Shown piece by piece: positions 26,950 to 35,724 of a stretch of 64,000 nucleotides of DNA. Positions within the stretch are counted from its first letter, which is position 1. Each line of letters starts with the position of its first letter. Both the position numbers and the translations under genes were made by a program. The stretch lies in NCBI RefSeq assembly GCF_040361195.1, contig NZ_APNE01000019.1, one strand, 5' to 3'. Under the pieces are notes generated by a model. The model had not been told where the DNA came from and searched no databases. It saw only the letters and a program-made list of their open reading frames with translations. The DNA comes from Salinisphaera hydrothermalis. GTDB taxonomy: Bacteria; Pseudomonadota; Gammaproteobacteria; Nevskiales; Salinisphaeraceae.

Positions 26950-27355
26950 GCGTACCGACCGACGCCGTCGCGCCCGGCTGATCGGCCTGACGCCCCTGAT
27001 CGACGTGGTGTTCATCCTGCTGTTGTTCTTCATGCTCGCCTACAACCTCACCAACGAGCATCGAATCACGCTGGATACCGCCTCGGGAAGCGCGCCTGCA
27101 CACGGCATCGTCGGCGCCCTGCTGGTCGAGGTGCGCACGGACGGGGTCCGCTACGCGGGCCACTATGTGCCTATGAAGACGCTGATCGCCCGAGTGACCG
27201 CGGCCCGGCGCGGACATCCGGATCGCCGCGTACTGGTGCGATCCGGCAACGGCGTCACACTGCAGGATACGGTGCGCGTACTGGACGCGTTGTCCCAGGC
27301 CGGCGTCCAGGATATCTCGCTCATGAACACCGCGGCCGACGGGTCTGCCTCCTGA
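26915..27355 (+). CDS. exbD: ExbD-type motor subunit (first copy)
   Basis: A 146-residue ExbD/TolR-family protein: basic N-terminus, one transmembrane helix (about 24-45) with the essential Asp in LTPLIDVVFILLLFFML, and a periplasmic domain including VLVRSGNGVTLQDTVRVLDAL. It partners the ExbB encoded just before, and the stop overlaps the ATG of a second exbD. Confidence 0.9.
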   Translation: MTPSSTAALSFRRTDRRRRARLIGLTPLIDVVFILLLFFMLAYNLTNEHRITLDTASGSAPAHGIVGALLVEVRTDGVRYAGHYVPMKTLIARVTAARRGHPDRRVLVRSGNGVTLQDTVRVLDALSQAGVQDISLMNTAADGSAS

Positions 27356-27774
27356 TGCGTTTTCGGCGCGCCCCTCGTTCGAACTCGATGGCCGCACGCC
27401 TGGACGACGCGGTATTGCCGCTGACGAATGTGGTTTTTCTGCTTCTGATTTTCTTCATGCTTGCGGGCCGGCTGGCCACCCCGTCGCCGCTGGGCGTCAA
27501 CCCACCCCACTCGACCAGCCCAACCCCTGCAGACCAACAAGGTATCGAAATCTCGCTGGCGGCCGACGGCCGCGTTGCCCTGGACGACCAACCGATACAG
27601 AAAGATGCACTGGAAAATGCAGTGCGGCAACGACTGCAGCGCCAACCGAACACGCCGGTCCGCCTGCGCGCTGATGCCGGCCTGCCCACGAGTCGCGTCG
27701 TGAAGCTCATGGACGTATTGCGCGCGGCCGGCGCCCATCGCCTGCGGCTCGTGACCCAGTCAACCCAAGGATAA
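27355..27774 (+). CDS. exbD: ExbD-type motor subunit (second copy)
   Basis: A 139-residue second ExbD/TolR-family protein. The transmembrane helix (about 21-42) reads LPLTNVVFLLLIFFML, with Asn in place of the Asp that carries protons in the family. The periplasmic domain (PVRLRADAGLPTSRVVKLMDVLRAAG) is normal. Replacing the key Asp suggests a structural partner of the first ExbD instead of an equivalent motor subunit. It overlaps neighbours by one base on each side (ATGA-type junctions). Confidence 0.87.
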   Translation: MRFRRAPRSNSMAARLDDAVLPLTNVVFLLLIFFMLAGRLATPSPLGVNPPHSTSPTPADQQGIEISLAADGRVALDDQPIQKDALENAVRQRLQRQPNTPVRLRADAGLPTSRVVKLMDVLRAAGAHRLRLVTQSTQG

Positions 27775-28664
27775 TGCGGATTTCGCGGCGGCAATGGCTG
27801 ATCGCGATCGGCTGCGCGACGCTGCTGCATGTGCTGCTGGTCGCGTTGCTGATCTGGTCGCCGTCTGCGCCGCCCCCATCGCCGAACACGTCGCGCGGCG
27901 TGACGGTGTCGCTCGACCAGCTGGATACCTCGCCGCGCAGCATCAAGAACATGCCGATCGAGCAGTTGCAAGACAACAGCCACGAAGCCGGCCACACGAC
28001 CAGTACACCCGCTTCGGCCGCGCCAGCGTCCGACAGTGTCGCCGCAGCGGACGCGCCGATCGATGCAGCCGAGCCGGTCACACCGACGATCGGCAATGCG
28101 CCGAGCGGGCAGCCCGAGGCGATCGCCGCAGCAGAATCCAGTTCGCCGGACGCGGCGGCCGCCGAGGCGCCTCAGATCGCCGCCGCCCCTGCTGCGCCGG
28201 CCGCCGATGCCGGCCCGAGCGATGCGGCCGGTCCGCCGTCGATCGCGCCGGCGTTATCGGTGACACCACAACAGACGCTTTCGGATACAGCCCCGGCACA
28301 GCAAGTCACGGCGCACGACGCTACCCAGCCAGCCGGCGCCAGCCGCCAGGGCGCCTACGGCAATCGCGAGCAGGCCACGGACGACTACATCGCCGAACTA
28401 CGCGCCTGGCTGGGCCGACATAAGCACTATCCGGACGAGGCCAGAAAGAACCATACGGAAGGCACGGTGAAGCTGTTCCTCGCCGTCGATGCCGATGGTA
28501 AGGTGTTGGAAAGCCGGATTGCCTCTTCTTCCGGGTCACCAACGCTGGATGCCGCCGCCCGCCGAATGCTGGCGGCGTCGCGCCCGTTGCCCCCGATGCC
28601 GGCCGCCGCGCAACGCAATCGGCTGGAGCTGATCATCCCGATCGTCTTCAAGCTGCACGAATAA
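27774..28664 (+). CDS. tonB: TonB energy-transducing protein
   Basis: A 296-residue TonB. One N-terminal transmembrane helix (about 8-28, with IGCATLLHVLLVALLIW keeping the conserved His in the membrane). A long Ala/Pro/Ser-rich periplasmic spacer (about 30-205) is unusual in lacking the common Pro-Glu/Pro-Lys repeats. The C-terminal TonB domain (about 210-296) has ELRAWLGRHKHYPDEARKN, the KHYP motif being characteristic, and GTVKLFLAVDADGKV. It transmits ExbBD force to outer-membrane receptors, none of which lies in this window. Confidence 0.93.
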   Translation: MRISRRQWLIAIGCATLLHVLLVALLIWSPSAPPPSPNTSRGVTVSLDQLDTSPRSIKNMPIEQLQDNSHEAGHTTSTPASAAPASDSVAAADAPIDAAEPVTPTIGNAPSGQPEAIAAAESSSPDAAAAEAPQIAAAPAAPAADAGPSDAAGPPSIAPALSVTPQQTLSDTAPAQQVTAHDATQPAGASRQGAYGNREQATDDYIAELRAWLGRHKHYPDEARKNHTEGTVKLFLAVDADGKVLESRIASSSGSPTLDAAARRMLAASRPLPPMPAAAQRNRLELIIPIVFKLHE

Positions 28665-28803
28665 CCGCTTCGGGCAAGGTCACCCCCCACCACTGAATCG
28701 GATCAGGCGAAACGCGGGAGGCTGCGACGCGCGTCCCGTGCTATCAAACCGCCGGCCGACACGCGCGGGCTATCGCCGCCCCCATGTCGAGCACCGTGCG
28801 ATC

Positions 28804-29784
28804 TCACCAGGGCACGAGCTCGACACGACGATTCTTGGCTCGACCGGCGGCGGTCGCGTTGCTCGCGCTCGGTGCTGCATAACTCACACCCACGGGTTTG
28901 AGCCGACCCGGGTTGATGCCGTGTTGCTTGACCAAGGCCTGGACGACCGCCTTCGCCCGGCGTTCCGACAGCGCCTGGTTATAGGCGAAACTGCCCTGGT
29001 TGTCGGTATGGCCGACCACCAACAATCGTAGCTTGGGCTTGTTCTCGAGAAGCTTGGCGATCTGATCGACCATCGAGCGCGATTCCGGCTTGATACGAAC
29101 GCTGTCGGTGCCGAAAAAGATACCGTGCAGCGCGACATGCCCGGTTTGTGTGAGCTGGCGCGCCATTTCGGCCGCATCCACCGAGATCGCCCCGACTTCT
29201 CGCGGCTGCGAGCGGGCCACGTCGAACTGAACCGCCAGCCCGGCGTCGTCCGGTGCGATCTGCAGGGCGACGTACTCGTCGCCGTTTGCACCGGGCCGCC
29301 GCATCGCACGATAAACCTGACCGGCCAGCGGTCCGTCGAAATGCGCGGGCGCCGCACGATAACCGGGCGAAACTTTCTGGAAACGCGGCCCGCAGGTCGC
29401 GCCGTCACAGGAAAACAACGGTTTGAACCCGGCCTGCGTCAGTTGTTGCGCAAGCGTTGCCGCAAGCGCCTTGGCCGACCCGGCATCGGGCATGATAAAT
29501 GTCCGCTGCAGGGCCGAACCGTCGACGACCCGTACAGCCGAAATATTGCCGGGGATCCCGCCGAGTTGAACGATTCGCCCCACGATGAGCGGATAGGTGT
29601 TTTTCGAGCGAACTGCGGCCAATGGCTTGGCCTTCGCGGGCATGGCGATTGGCACGCTCAACGTCGATGGGCTGGCTGCGGCATCAGGCGGCGTGCCTGC
29701 GATCACCGCGAGGGCCGATAAAATAACGGTCAGGCCGGCGATAGCGCGCCAACGTCGGCCACGATATGTTCGCAAACGCTCCAT
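28804..29784 (-). CDS. OmpA-domain envelope protein (DUF4892-like N-terminal part)
   Basis: A 326-residue exported protein. The first about 40 residues form a signal sequence (basic, then AIAGLTVILSALAVIAG, ending in PPDAAAS). A central domain (about 70-190) of unknown fold has FSCDGATCG with two Cys and resembles DUF4892-type periplasmic proteins. The C-terminal peptidoglycan-binding OmpA domain (about 210-326) has the hallmark LLVVGHTDNQGSFAYNQALSERRA and GRAKNRRVELV. It probably links the outer membrane or periplasm to the cell wall. It is convergent with tonB, with no obvious terminator between them. Confidence 0.83.
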   Translation of the reverse strand: MERLRTYRGRRWRAIAGLTVILSALAVIAGTPPDAAASPSTLSVPIAMPAKAKPLAAVRSKNTYPLIVGRIVQLGGIPGNISAVRVVDGSALQRTFIMPDAGSAKALAATLAQQLTQAGFKPLFSCDGATCGPRFQKVSPGYRAAPAHFDGPLAGQVYRAMRRPGANGDEYVALQIAPDDAGLAVQFDVARSQPREVGAISVDAAEMARQLTQTGHVALHGIFFGTDSVRIKPESRSMVDQIAKLLENKPKLRLLVVGHTDNQGSFAYNQALSERRAKAVVQALVKQHGINPGRLKPVGVSYAAPSASNATAAGRAKNRRVELVPW

Positions 29785-29905
29785 GGGTGATTACTGTACG
29801 ACCTGGCACCCCGGAAACAAAGCATACGCCAGCGCTTCTGGCTGTGGCCGTTCGCCAGAGCCGTGATCGAGACGCCGCCCGGCGGCACGGGCGCCGGGCG
29901 CGCAA

Positions 29906-29933
29906 TAAAAAAAGCCGGCCCGAAGGCCGGCTT
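29906..29933 (-). terminator. terminator of fadBA
   Basis: Stem AAGCCGGCC (29912-29920) / GGCCGGCTT (29925-29933) followed on the minus strand by a T run (plus-strand AATAAAAAAA). Confidence 0.9.
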
Positions 29934-29967
29934 CCGTTCCCCCCAACCGTTCTTGTTATTGCCGCGG

Positions 29968-31143
29968 CTAACCCACCCGCTCGATGACGGTCGCGATACC
30001 CTGGCCCATGCCGATACACATGGTGGCCAGACCCAGGGTGCCGCCCTTGTCCTCGAGAATATGCGCCAGTGCCCCCGTGATCCGCGCACCGGAGGTGCCC
30101 AGCGGATGCCCGAGCGCGATGGCACCACCGCGAACGTTAATGACGTCCTGACGATCCTCGATGCCCAGCTCCTTGAGCACGGCGAGGCTCTGCGCCGCGA
30201 AAGCTTCGTTGAGCTCGATGTAGTCGATATCGGCCAGGCTCACACCGGCGCGCGCTAGCGCCTTCTGAGTAGCCGGCACCGGGCCGCGTCCCATCACCGA
30301 CGGGTCGCAGCCGGCCACAGCCATGCCGCGAATCTTCGCCATCGGCGTCATGCCGAGGGCCTTGGCCTTGGCCGCCGACATGACGAGTACCGCCGCGGCG
30401 CCGTCGGAGATCGCCGATGAGTTGCCGGCCGTGACCGTGCCGCCTCGCGGGTTGAACGCCGGGCGCAGCGATCCCAGCGCATCGAGATTGGCATCGGCGC
30501 GTACGACTTCGTCGGCCTTGCACATCTGCAGATGGCCGTTTTCATCGACGCCGGCCACCGGCACGATTTCGTCGGCGAATTCGCCGTCGACGTTGGCCTT
30601 GTGTGCGCGCTGGTGGCTCTGCAAGGCGAACGTGTCCTGCGATTGGCGATCGATCTGATGGATATTGGCCAGCATTTCGGCGGTCAGGCCCATCATCGCC
30701 GCCGGCTTGGCGACATATCGCGACAGCTGCGGCGCGATATCCACGTTGTAGTCCATCGGCACATGGCCCATATGCTCGACGCCGCCACAGAGATAGACCC
30801 CGTCGATGCCGGCCGCGATGGCGCCGACCGCGGAATGGATCGACTGCATGGACGAGCCGCACAGCCGGTTGACCGTCTGCCCGGCCACCGCGTGCGGCAG
30901 CCCGGCCAGCAACGCGGCATTGCGGCCGATATTTAGGCCCTGCTCCTTGGTTTGCTGAACACAGCCCCAGATGACGTCCTCGATCTCGTTCGGGTCGAGC
31001 TTGTTGCGCTCGACCAGCGCTTTCATCAGTTCGGCCGAGAGCTGCTCGGCGCGGGTGTCGCGAAACATGCCGCCCTTGGAGCGGCCCATCGCGGTGCGCA
31101 CCGCGTCGACGATCACGACTTCATTACTGCCATTGGCTTGCAT
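29968..31143 (-). CDS. fadA: 3-ketoacyl-CoA thiolase (beta subunit of FAO complex)
   Basis: A 391-residue thiolase that releases acetyl-CoA from 3-ketoacyl-CoA in fatty-acid beta-oxidation. The catalytic Cys is in NRLCGSSMQSIHSA near 92; the C-terminal His and Cys motifs are in GGAIALGHPLGTSGAR and LATMCIGMGQG. The MQANGSNEVV start is used; the frame extends 30 codons upstream into the fadB-fadA gap without protein character. It follows fadB by 46 bases, the standard operon for the alpha2-beta2 complex. Confidence 0.96.
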   Translation of the reverse strand: MQANGSNEVVIVDAVRTAMGRSKGGMFRDTRAEQLSAELMKALVERNKLDPNEIEDVIWGCVQQTKEQGLNIGRNAALLAGLPHAVAGQTVNRLCGSSMQSIHSAVGAIAAGIDGVYLCGGVEHMGHVPMDYNVDIAPQLSRYVAKPAAMMGLTAEMLANIHQIDRQSQDTFALQSHQRAHKANVDGEFADEIVPVAGVDENGHLQMCKADEVVRADANLDALGSLRPAFNPRGGTVTAGNSSAISDGAAAVLVMSAAKAKALGMTPMAKIRGMAVAGCDPSVMGRGPVPATQKALARAGVSLADIDYIELNEAFAAQSLAVLKELGIEDRQDVINVRGGAIALGHPLGTSGARITGALAHILEDKGGTLGLATMCIGMGQGIATVIERVG

Positions 31144-31189
31144 GAGGTTCTCCGAAAAAAGGATGGGATGCGTGGCTGCGATTGACGCG

Positions 31190-33340
31190 CTACGACATCC
31201 GGAAATAGGTCTCGTGGTTCTTGGCCATGTCACGCATGCGCTCGGTCGGCTCGTAGAGCTTGCCCAGCCGCGCGTATTTGTCGGCCTTGTCGCAGACGGT
31301 AGCCAGCCCCTGGGCGTCGGCGTACTTGAAGGCGCCGCCGCGGAACGGGGGGAAACCGAGACCCATGATCAGGCCCATGTCGACTTCATTCGGCGTTTCG
31401 GCAATGCCTTCTTCCAGCGCACGGGCCGCCTCGATGATCATCGGGATCATCATGCGATCGACGATCTCTTCGGGCTCGAAGTCCTGGTCGTCGCGCTGGA
31501 TCGTCTTGATCAGCTCGTAGGCTTCCGGGTCTTCGGAGCGCTTCGGCTTGCCCTTCTTGTCCTGCTCGTACTTGTAATAGCCCGAGCCGGTCTTCTGGCC
31601 GAGGCGATTGTTCTCCACCATGACGTCCAGCGACGATTTCTCGTCCTGCTTCATCCGGTCCGGATAACCGGCAGCCAGCACTTCCTCGACGTGTTGCGAA
31701 GTATCCATGCCGACTACGTCGGATAGATAAGCCGGGCCCATCGGCCAGCCGAACTTCTCCATCACCTTGTCGATCTTGGCGAAATCGGCGCCGTCAGCGA
31801 TCAGCTGCTGGAAGCCGAAGAAGTACGGGAACAGAATCCGGTTGACCAGAAAGCCCGGGCAGTCGTTGACCACGATCGGCGTCTTGCCGAGCTTGTGGGC
31901 GAAGTCGACCACCGTCGCCACGGCTTCCTCGGACGTTGCCTTGCCGCGGATAACCTCGACCAGCGGCATGCGATGCACCGGGTTGAAGAAATGCATGCCG
32001 AGAAAATTCTCGGGGCGCTTGAGCGCAGTGGCCAGATCGTCGATCGAGATGCTCGAGGTGTTCGATGCGAGGATCGTCTGGTCAGAGACTTTCTCTTCGG
32101 TCTCGGCGAGCACGCTCTTCTTGACCTTGGGGTTCTCGACCACGGCCTCGATCACCGCGTCGACGTGATCGAACTCGGCATACGACAGCGTCGGCCGGAT
32201 GCGCGACATGCCCTCGGCCATCGCGCGGTTGTCCAGCTTGCCGCGCTCCACGCCCTTGGCGAAGTGCTTGGCGGCCTCTTCCAGCCCTTGGTCGATGGCT
32301 TCTTCCTTGATGTCTTTCATCAAGGTCGGCACACCCTTGTAGGCCGACTGGTAGGCGATGCCGCCGCCCATGATGCCCGCGCCGAGTACGGCCGCCTGCT
32401 TCACTTCATGCGCCACCTTTGCGTATTTCTTGCCCTTCTTCTTGATCAGCTGATCGTTAAGGAAGAGCTGGATCAGCGCGGCCGCTTGCGGGCTCTTGGC
32501 GACCTTGATGAAACCTTCGCTTTCGACCTTGAGCGCCTCATCGCGGCCCATCGAAGCCGCCTGGGCCATACGCTGAATGGCCTCGATCGGCGCCGGGTAA
32601 TTACCCTTCGTCTGGCCCATGACGTAACCCTTGGAGGTCTCGAAGACCATCGCGGCTTCCGTGCGATTGAGCTTGAGCGGACCGGTCTTCTCGGCACGGC
32701 GGGCCTGCCAATCGAATTCGCCATCGATAGCCTTGGCCAACAGATCGCGGGCTGCGGCCTCCAGGTCGTCGTCGGCGGCTACGGCATCGACCATGCCGAC
32801 CGCCAGCGCCTTCTTCGCATCGCGGTTCTTGCCATCGGCGATCCACTCGATCGCGTTGTCGGCGCCGATCAGCCGGGGCGCGCGCACCGTGCCGCCGAAG
32901 CCCGGATAAATACCAAGCCGGGTTTCCGGGAAACCGATCTGAGCCGATTGCCCCATGACGCGGTAATCGGTGGACAGGCACATTTCCAGGCCGCCACCAA
33001 GCGCCATGCCGTTGATGGCCGTCACGCTCGGGAACGGCAGATCCTCGATCGTATTGAACACGGCCAGCGATTCGGCCATACCGGCCTTGAGTTCATCCTC
33101 GGGCTTTTTAAAACGTTCACCGAATTCCATGATGTCGGCGCCGACGATGAATGCCGGTTTGCCCGATGTGACCAGCAGGCCCTTGATGTTCGATGCCTCG
33201 GCCAGTGCCTTCCCGGCCTCGCCGAGTTCGGCCATGGTGGCTTCGTCGAATTTGTTGACCGATTCGTCCTTCGCGTCAAAACACAGCACAGCGATATCGC
33301 CATCCACTGTGACCTTGAGTTTCGATCCTTCGTACAACAT
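31190..33340 (-). CDS. fadB: multifunctional fatty-acid oxidation alpha subunit
   Basis: A 716-residue protein combining enoyl-CoA hydratase/isomerase (about 1-190) with 3-hydroxyacyl-CoA dehydrogenase (about 315-500, plus a C-terminal half to 716). The hydratase oxyanion-hole region is AFIVGADIMEFGE and NGMALGGGLEM. The NAD-binding motif AAVLGAGIMGGGIAYQSA is near 320, and the dehydrogenase HFFNPVHRMPLVEVIRG near 440. Length and domain order match FadB exactly. It works with FadA encoded directly downstream. An 18-base palindrome lies about 80 bases upstream. Confidence 0.97.
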   Translation of the reverse strand: MLYEGSKLKVTVDGDIAVLCFDAKDESVNKFDEATMAELGEAGKALAEASNIKGLLVTSGKPAFIVGADIMEFGERFKKPEDELKAGMAESLAVFNTIEDLPFPSVTAINGMALGGGLEMCLSTDYRVMGQSAQIGFPETRLGIYPGFGGTVRAPRLIGADNAIEWIADGKNRDAKKALAVGMVDAVAADDDLEAAARDLLAKAIDGEFDWQARRAEKTGPLKLNRTEAAMVFETSKGYVMGQTKGNYPAPIEAIQRMAQAASMGRDEALKVESEGFIKVAKSPQAAALIQLFLNDQLIKKKGKKYAKVAHEVKQAAVLGAGIMGGGIAYQSAYKGVPTLMKDIKEEAIDQGLEEAAKHFAKGVERGKLDNRAMAEGMSRIRPTLSYAEFDHVDAVIEAVVENPKVKKSVLAETEEKVSDQTILASNTSSISIDDLATALKRPENFLGMHFFNPVHRMPLVEVIRGKATSEEAVATVVDFAHKLGKTPIVVNDCPGFLVNRILFPYFFGFQQLIADGADFAKIDKVMEKFGWPMGPAYLSDVVGMDTSQHVEEVLAAGYPDRMKQDEKSSLDVMVENNRLGQKTGSGYYKYEQDKKGKPKRSEDPEAYELIKTIQRDDQDFEPEEIVDRMMIPMIIEAARALEEGIAETPNEVDMGLIMGLGFPPFRGGAFKYADAQGLATVCDKADKYARLGKLYEPTERMRDMAKNHETYFRMS

Positions 33341-33418
33341 GGATTACACGCTCCAATAAACGAATAAAGACGCCGGCGCATCAACGGTTCAACGCCGACT
33401 CGTCGTAAAAACCTCGAT

Positions 33419-33440
33419 CAATACGCTAGCGTATTGTCAA
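33419..33440 (-). promoter_or_regulatory. perfect palindrome overlapping a -35 box of fadBA
   Basis: CAATACGCTAGCGTATTG at 33419-33436 is a perfect 18-base palindrome. On the minus strand, TTGACA (33440-33435) overlaps its edge and could be the -35 of the fadB promoter, though I could not fix a matching -10. A repressor bound here would block it. The sequence is unlike the E. coli FadR and Pseudomonas PsrA sites I recall. Confidence 0.6.
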
Positions 33441-33588
33441 TCGGTCTACAACGCCCGCGGCACTTTTAGTAACAGCGCTTACCGAGCGCAGCTTCCGGCA
33501 CGTCGATGCCGGCACGCCGGGTTTTTGACAGTCATCAGCCAGCATGATTATCTAGCGCTTTATCCGCCGGATCAGGGACGTTTTCATC

Positions 33589-34698
33589 ATGGCGCGTTCG
33601 AAGAAGAATCCCATCACGCAGATCCGCAGCGATATCGATTCGCTGCGCCGGAACTACACCGGGGCGCTGACGTCGGCCAATAAGGCGATTTATGACGGCA
33701 TCGAGCAGCTCGCCGAGCACGAGTTATCGGCGATCCGCACCCATTACGAGCAAGCGCTGACCAGTCTGCAGACCCTTAAACGCGGTGGATCGCCGCGTGA
33801 TCTGGCGGTGGCGCAGGTCCAGCTGCTGCAGGACACGATGGATCGCATTCTGACGAACGCCCGTCAGAGTCTGTCGATTCTGGAAAATACGCGACGTGAA
33901 GTCTCGACCCAGATTCGCGACAACCTGGGCGGCACCGACACCCGGGTCGAACAGATGAGCGAGGCGGCCCAGGAAGCGGCTGCGCGCGCGGCCGAGAAAG
34001 CACGCGCCGAAGTCACGCGCCAGGCGGATAGCGCGGAAAAAACAGCCGAACAGGCCGTCGAGCAAACCGCCTCCAGCGTACGCGACGCGGCGCAGGATGC
34101 GGCTGACGCCGTACCCGCGAGCACGACGCCGCCGGCGACGAGCAAGAGCTCGTCAAGCGCGAGCAGCGGCACCGCCAGTACCAGCAGCGGCTCGACCGCC
34201 AAGAAGCGCACCAGCACTACCCGGGCCAAGACCGGCGCGCGTTCCGGCGGCTCCGCCAAATCGTCCAGCGCCAGCGGCGGCACCAAGTCCAAGACCTCGA
34301 CGGGCACCTCGAAATCGCGCACCAGCAGCAAGACCAAGTCCGGCACGTCCAAAGCGTCGACCTCCAAGGCGTCGTCGTCGCGCGCCGCCTCGGGAAAGAC
34401 GTCGACGACCAAGACCGCGACCCGCAAGACGTCGCCCAAGAAAACGAGTTCTAAGCGCGCCAGCTCTGGTACGAGTAAGTCGACCAGCAGCGCCGGCTCG
34501 GCCAGTAAGACCACCGGCACCAAGAAACGTACGTCGAGCGCCAAATCCGCTTCGACGCGATCGAAATCGTCGACCGCCAAATCGACCGCAACGAAACGTT
34601 CGTCGTCCGGCTCTAAATCCTCGTCCAACGGTTCCGGCAGCTCCTCGAGTGGCGACAGTTCCGGCTCGACCCGCGGCACCGGTTCGTCCACCAGCTGA
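33589..34698 (+). CDS. phasin-like protein with histone H1-like tail
   Basis: A 369-residue two-part protein. Residues 1 to about 150 are helical (ITQIRSDIDSLRRNYTGAL, TLKRGGSPRDLAVAQVQLLQ, NTRREVSTQIRDNLGG) and resemble phasin-type coiled coils. From about 175 to the end it is almost entirely Ser, Thr, Lys, Ala, Arg and Gly (repeats such as SKTSTGTSKSRTSSKTKSG), highly basic and surely disordered, like the C-terminal tails of PhaF/AlgP-type nucleoid proteins. Such proteins can bind DNA and polyhydroxyalkanoate granules. No PHA genes are nearby, so granule binding is unproven. A terminator follows. Confidence 0.7.
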   Translation: MARSKKNPITQIRSDIDSLRRNYTGALTSANKAIYDGIEQLAEHELSAIRTHYEQALTSLQTLKRGGSPRDLAVAQVQLLQDTMDRILTNARQSLSILENTRREVSTQIRDNLGGTDTRVEQMSEAAQEAAARAAEKARAEVTRQADSAEKTAEQAVEQTASSVRDAAQDAADAVPASTTPPATSKSSSSASSGTASTSSGSTAKKRTSTTRAKTGARSGGSAKSSSASGGTKSKTSTGTSKSRTSSKTKSGTSKASTSKASSSRAASGKTSTTKTATRKTSPKKTSSKRASSGTSKSTSSAGSASKTTGTKKRTSSAKSASTRSKSSTAKSTATKRSSSGSKSSSNGSGSSSSGDSSGSTRGTGSSTS

Positions 34699-34721
34699 CC
34701 CGCCGGCTCGATTGCTCACGG

Positions 34722-34750
34722 GGCCGCTCTCCACGAGCGGCCTTTTTATT
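34722..34750 (+). terminator. terminator of the phasin/histone-like gene
   Basis: Perfect eight-base stem GGCCGCTC (34722-34729) / GAGCGGCC (34735-34742) then TTTTTATT. Confidence 0.92.
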
Positions 34751-34791
34751 GGATGCTTGCCGTGCGCTCATCCGTTCGCTGAATTCATTGC

Positions 34792-35724
34792 ATGCTCGAT
34801 CTCAACGATAGTTCCCAGCTTCTAAGGCTTCTGGCCGAGCCCACACGGCTGCGCCTGTTGCTGTTGCTGGGACACGAGCCGTTGAGCGTGGCCGAGCTGA
34901 CGTCGGTGACCCAGCTCACGCAGAGCCGTATTTCCAGTCACCTGGCGCGGCTGCGTGAAGCCGGGCTCGTCGTCGACGGCGGCCTGGGCGGCGGCAATCG
35001 CTACACCGTCGACGCCACGCGCTGGCCGCGCGATATCCGGCCACTTTGGGCCCTGCTTTCGGAACGCATCGACGACAACCAACTGGCCCAGGACCGCGAA
35101 CGCGCCACCGAAATCGCACGGCGGCGGTCCTCGCGCGGCGGCTGGGCCGAGTCGGTCGCCGGACGGATGGAACGGCAATACTCACCCGGGCGCACCTGGG
35201 AAGCGGTCAGCCGTTCGATGATCGAGCTGCTCGATCTCGGCAATGTACTCGACGTGGGGTCCGGCGATGGTGTGCTGGCCGAGCTGCTGAGCCCGAGAGC
35301 GCGGCGTTTCACCTGCCTCGATCTCAGCGAGGCCGTGATCGAGGCGGCGCGGCATCGGCTGGCGGATCGGGCCAACGTGGGCTTCGAAGTCGGCGACATG
35401 CATGCATTGCCGTGGCCCGACGATGTATTCGATCAGGTGTTTATGCTGCACGCCTTGAGCTATAGTGCGCAGCCCGCAGTCGCGCTCGGCGAAGGGGCGC
35501 GTGTCCTGCGTCCCGGCGGCAGGCTCGTCGTCGCCACGATCGCACAACACGAACACGAGGCAACGGTGGCCGCCTACGATCACGTCAACCTGGGTTTCAC
35601 TCCGGAACAGATCGGCGGCTGGCTCGAACAGGCAGGCCTGACAGTACGTGACTGCGCGATCCGCAGTCGCGAGCGACAGCCCCCTTATTTCCGACTGATC
35701 ACGGCCAGCGCGGACAAAAGATGA
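34792..35724 (+). CDS. ArsR-type HTH fused to SAM-dependent methyltransferase
   Basis: A 310-residue fusion. Residues about 8-85 are an ArsR-family winged helix (LLRLLAEPTRLRLLLLLGHEPLSVAEL interrupted, TQSRISSHLARLREAGLV). Residues about 145-260 are a class I methyltransferase with motif I VLDVGSGDGVLAE, acidic motif II FTCLDLSEAVIE and LRPGGRLVVATI. I recall this fusion often lying next to methionine-synthesis or folate genes in proteobacteria; here the neighbours are unrelated. There is no obvious Cys metal-binding site in the ArsR part. Its stop overlaps the next ATG by four bases. Confidence 0.87.
   Translation: MLDLNDSSQLLRLLAEPTRLRLLLLLGHEPLSVAELTSVTQLTQSRISSHLARLREAGLVVDGGLGGGNRYTVDATRWPRDIRPLWALLSERIDDNQLAQDRERATEIARRRSSRGGWAESVAGRMERQYSPGRTWEAVSRSMIELLDLGNVLDVGSGDGVLAELLSPRARRFTCLDLSEAVIEAARHRLADRANVGFEVGDMHALPWPDDVFDQVFMLHALSYSAQPAVALGEGARVLRPGGRLVVATIAQHEHEATVAAYDHVNLGFTPEQIGGWLEQAGLTVRDCAIRSRERQPPYFRLITASADKR

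Noticed and set aside
31895..33367. 490-codon plus-strand open frame opposite fadB
   Set aside because: FadB is unmistakable. The antisense frame has a composition typical of reverse-complement shadows (many His, Arg, Gln).
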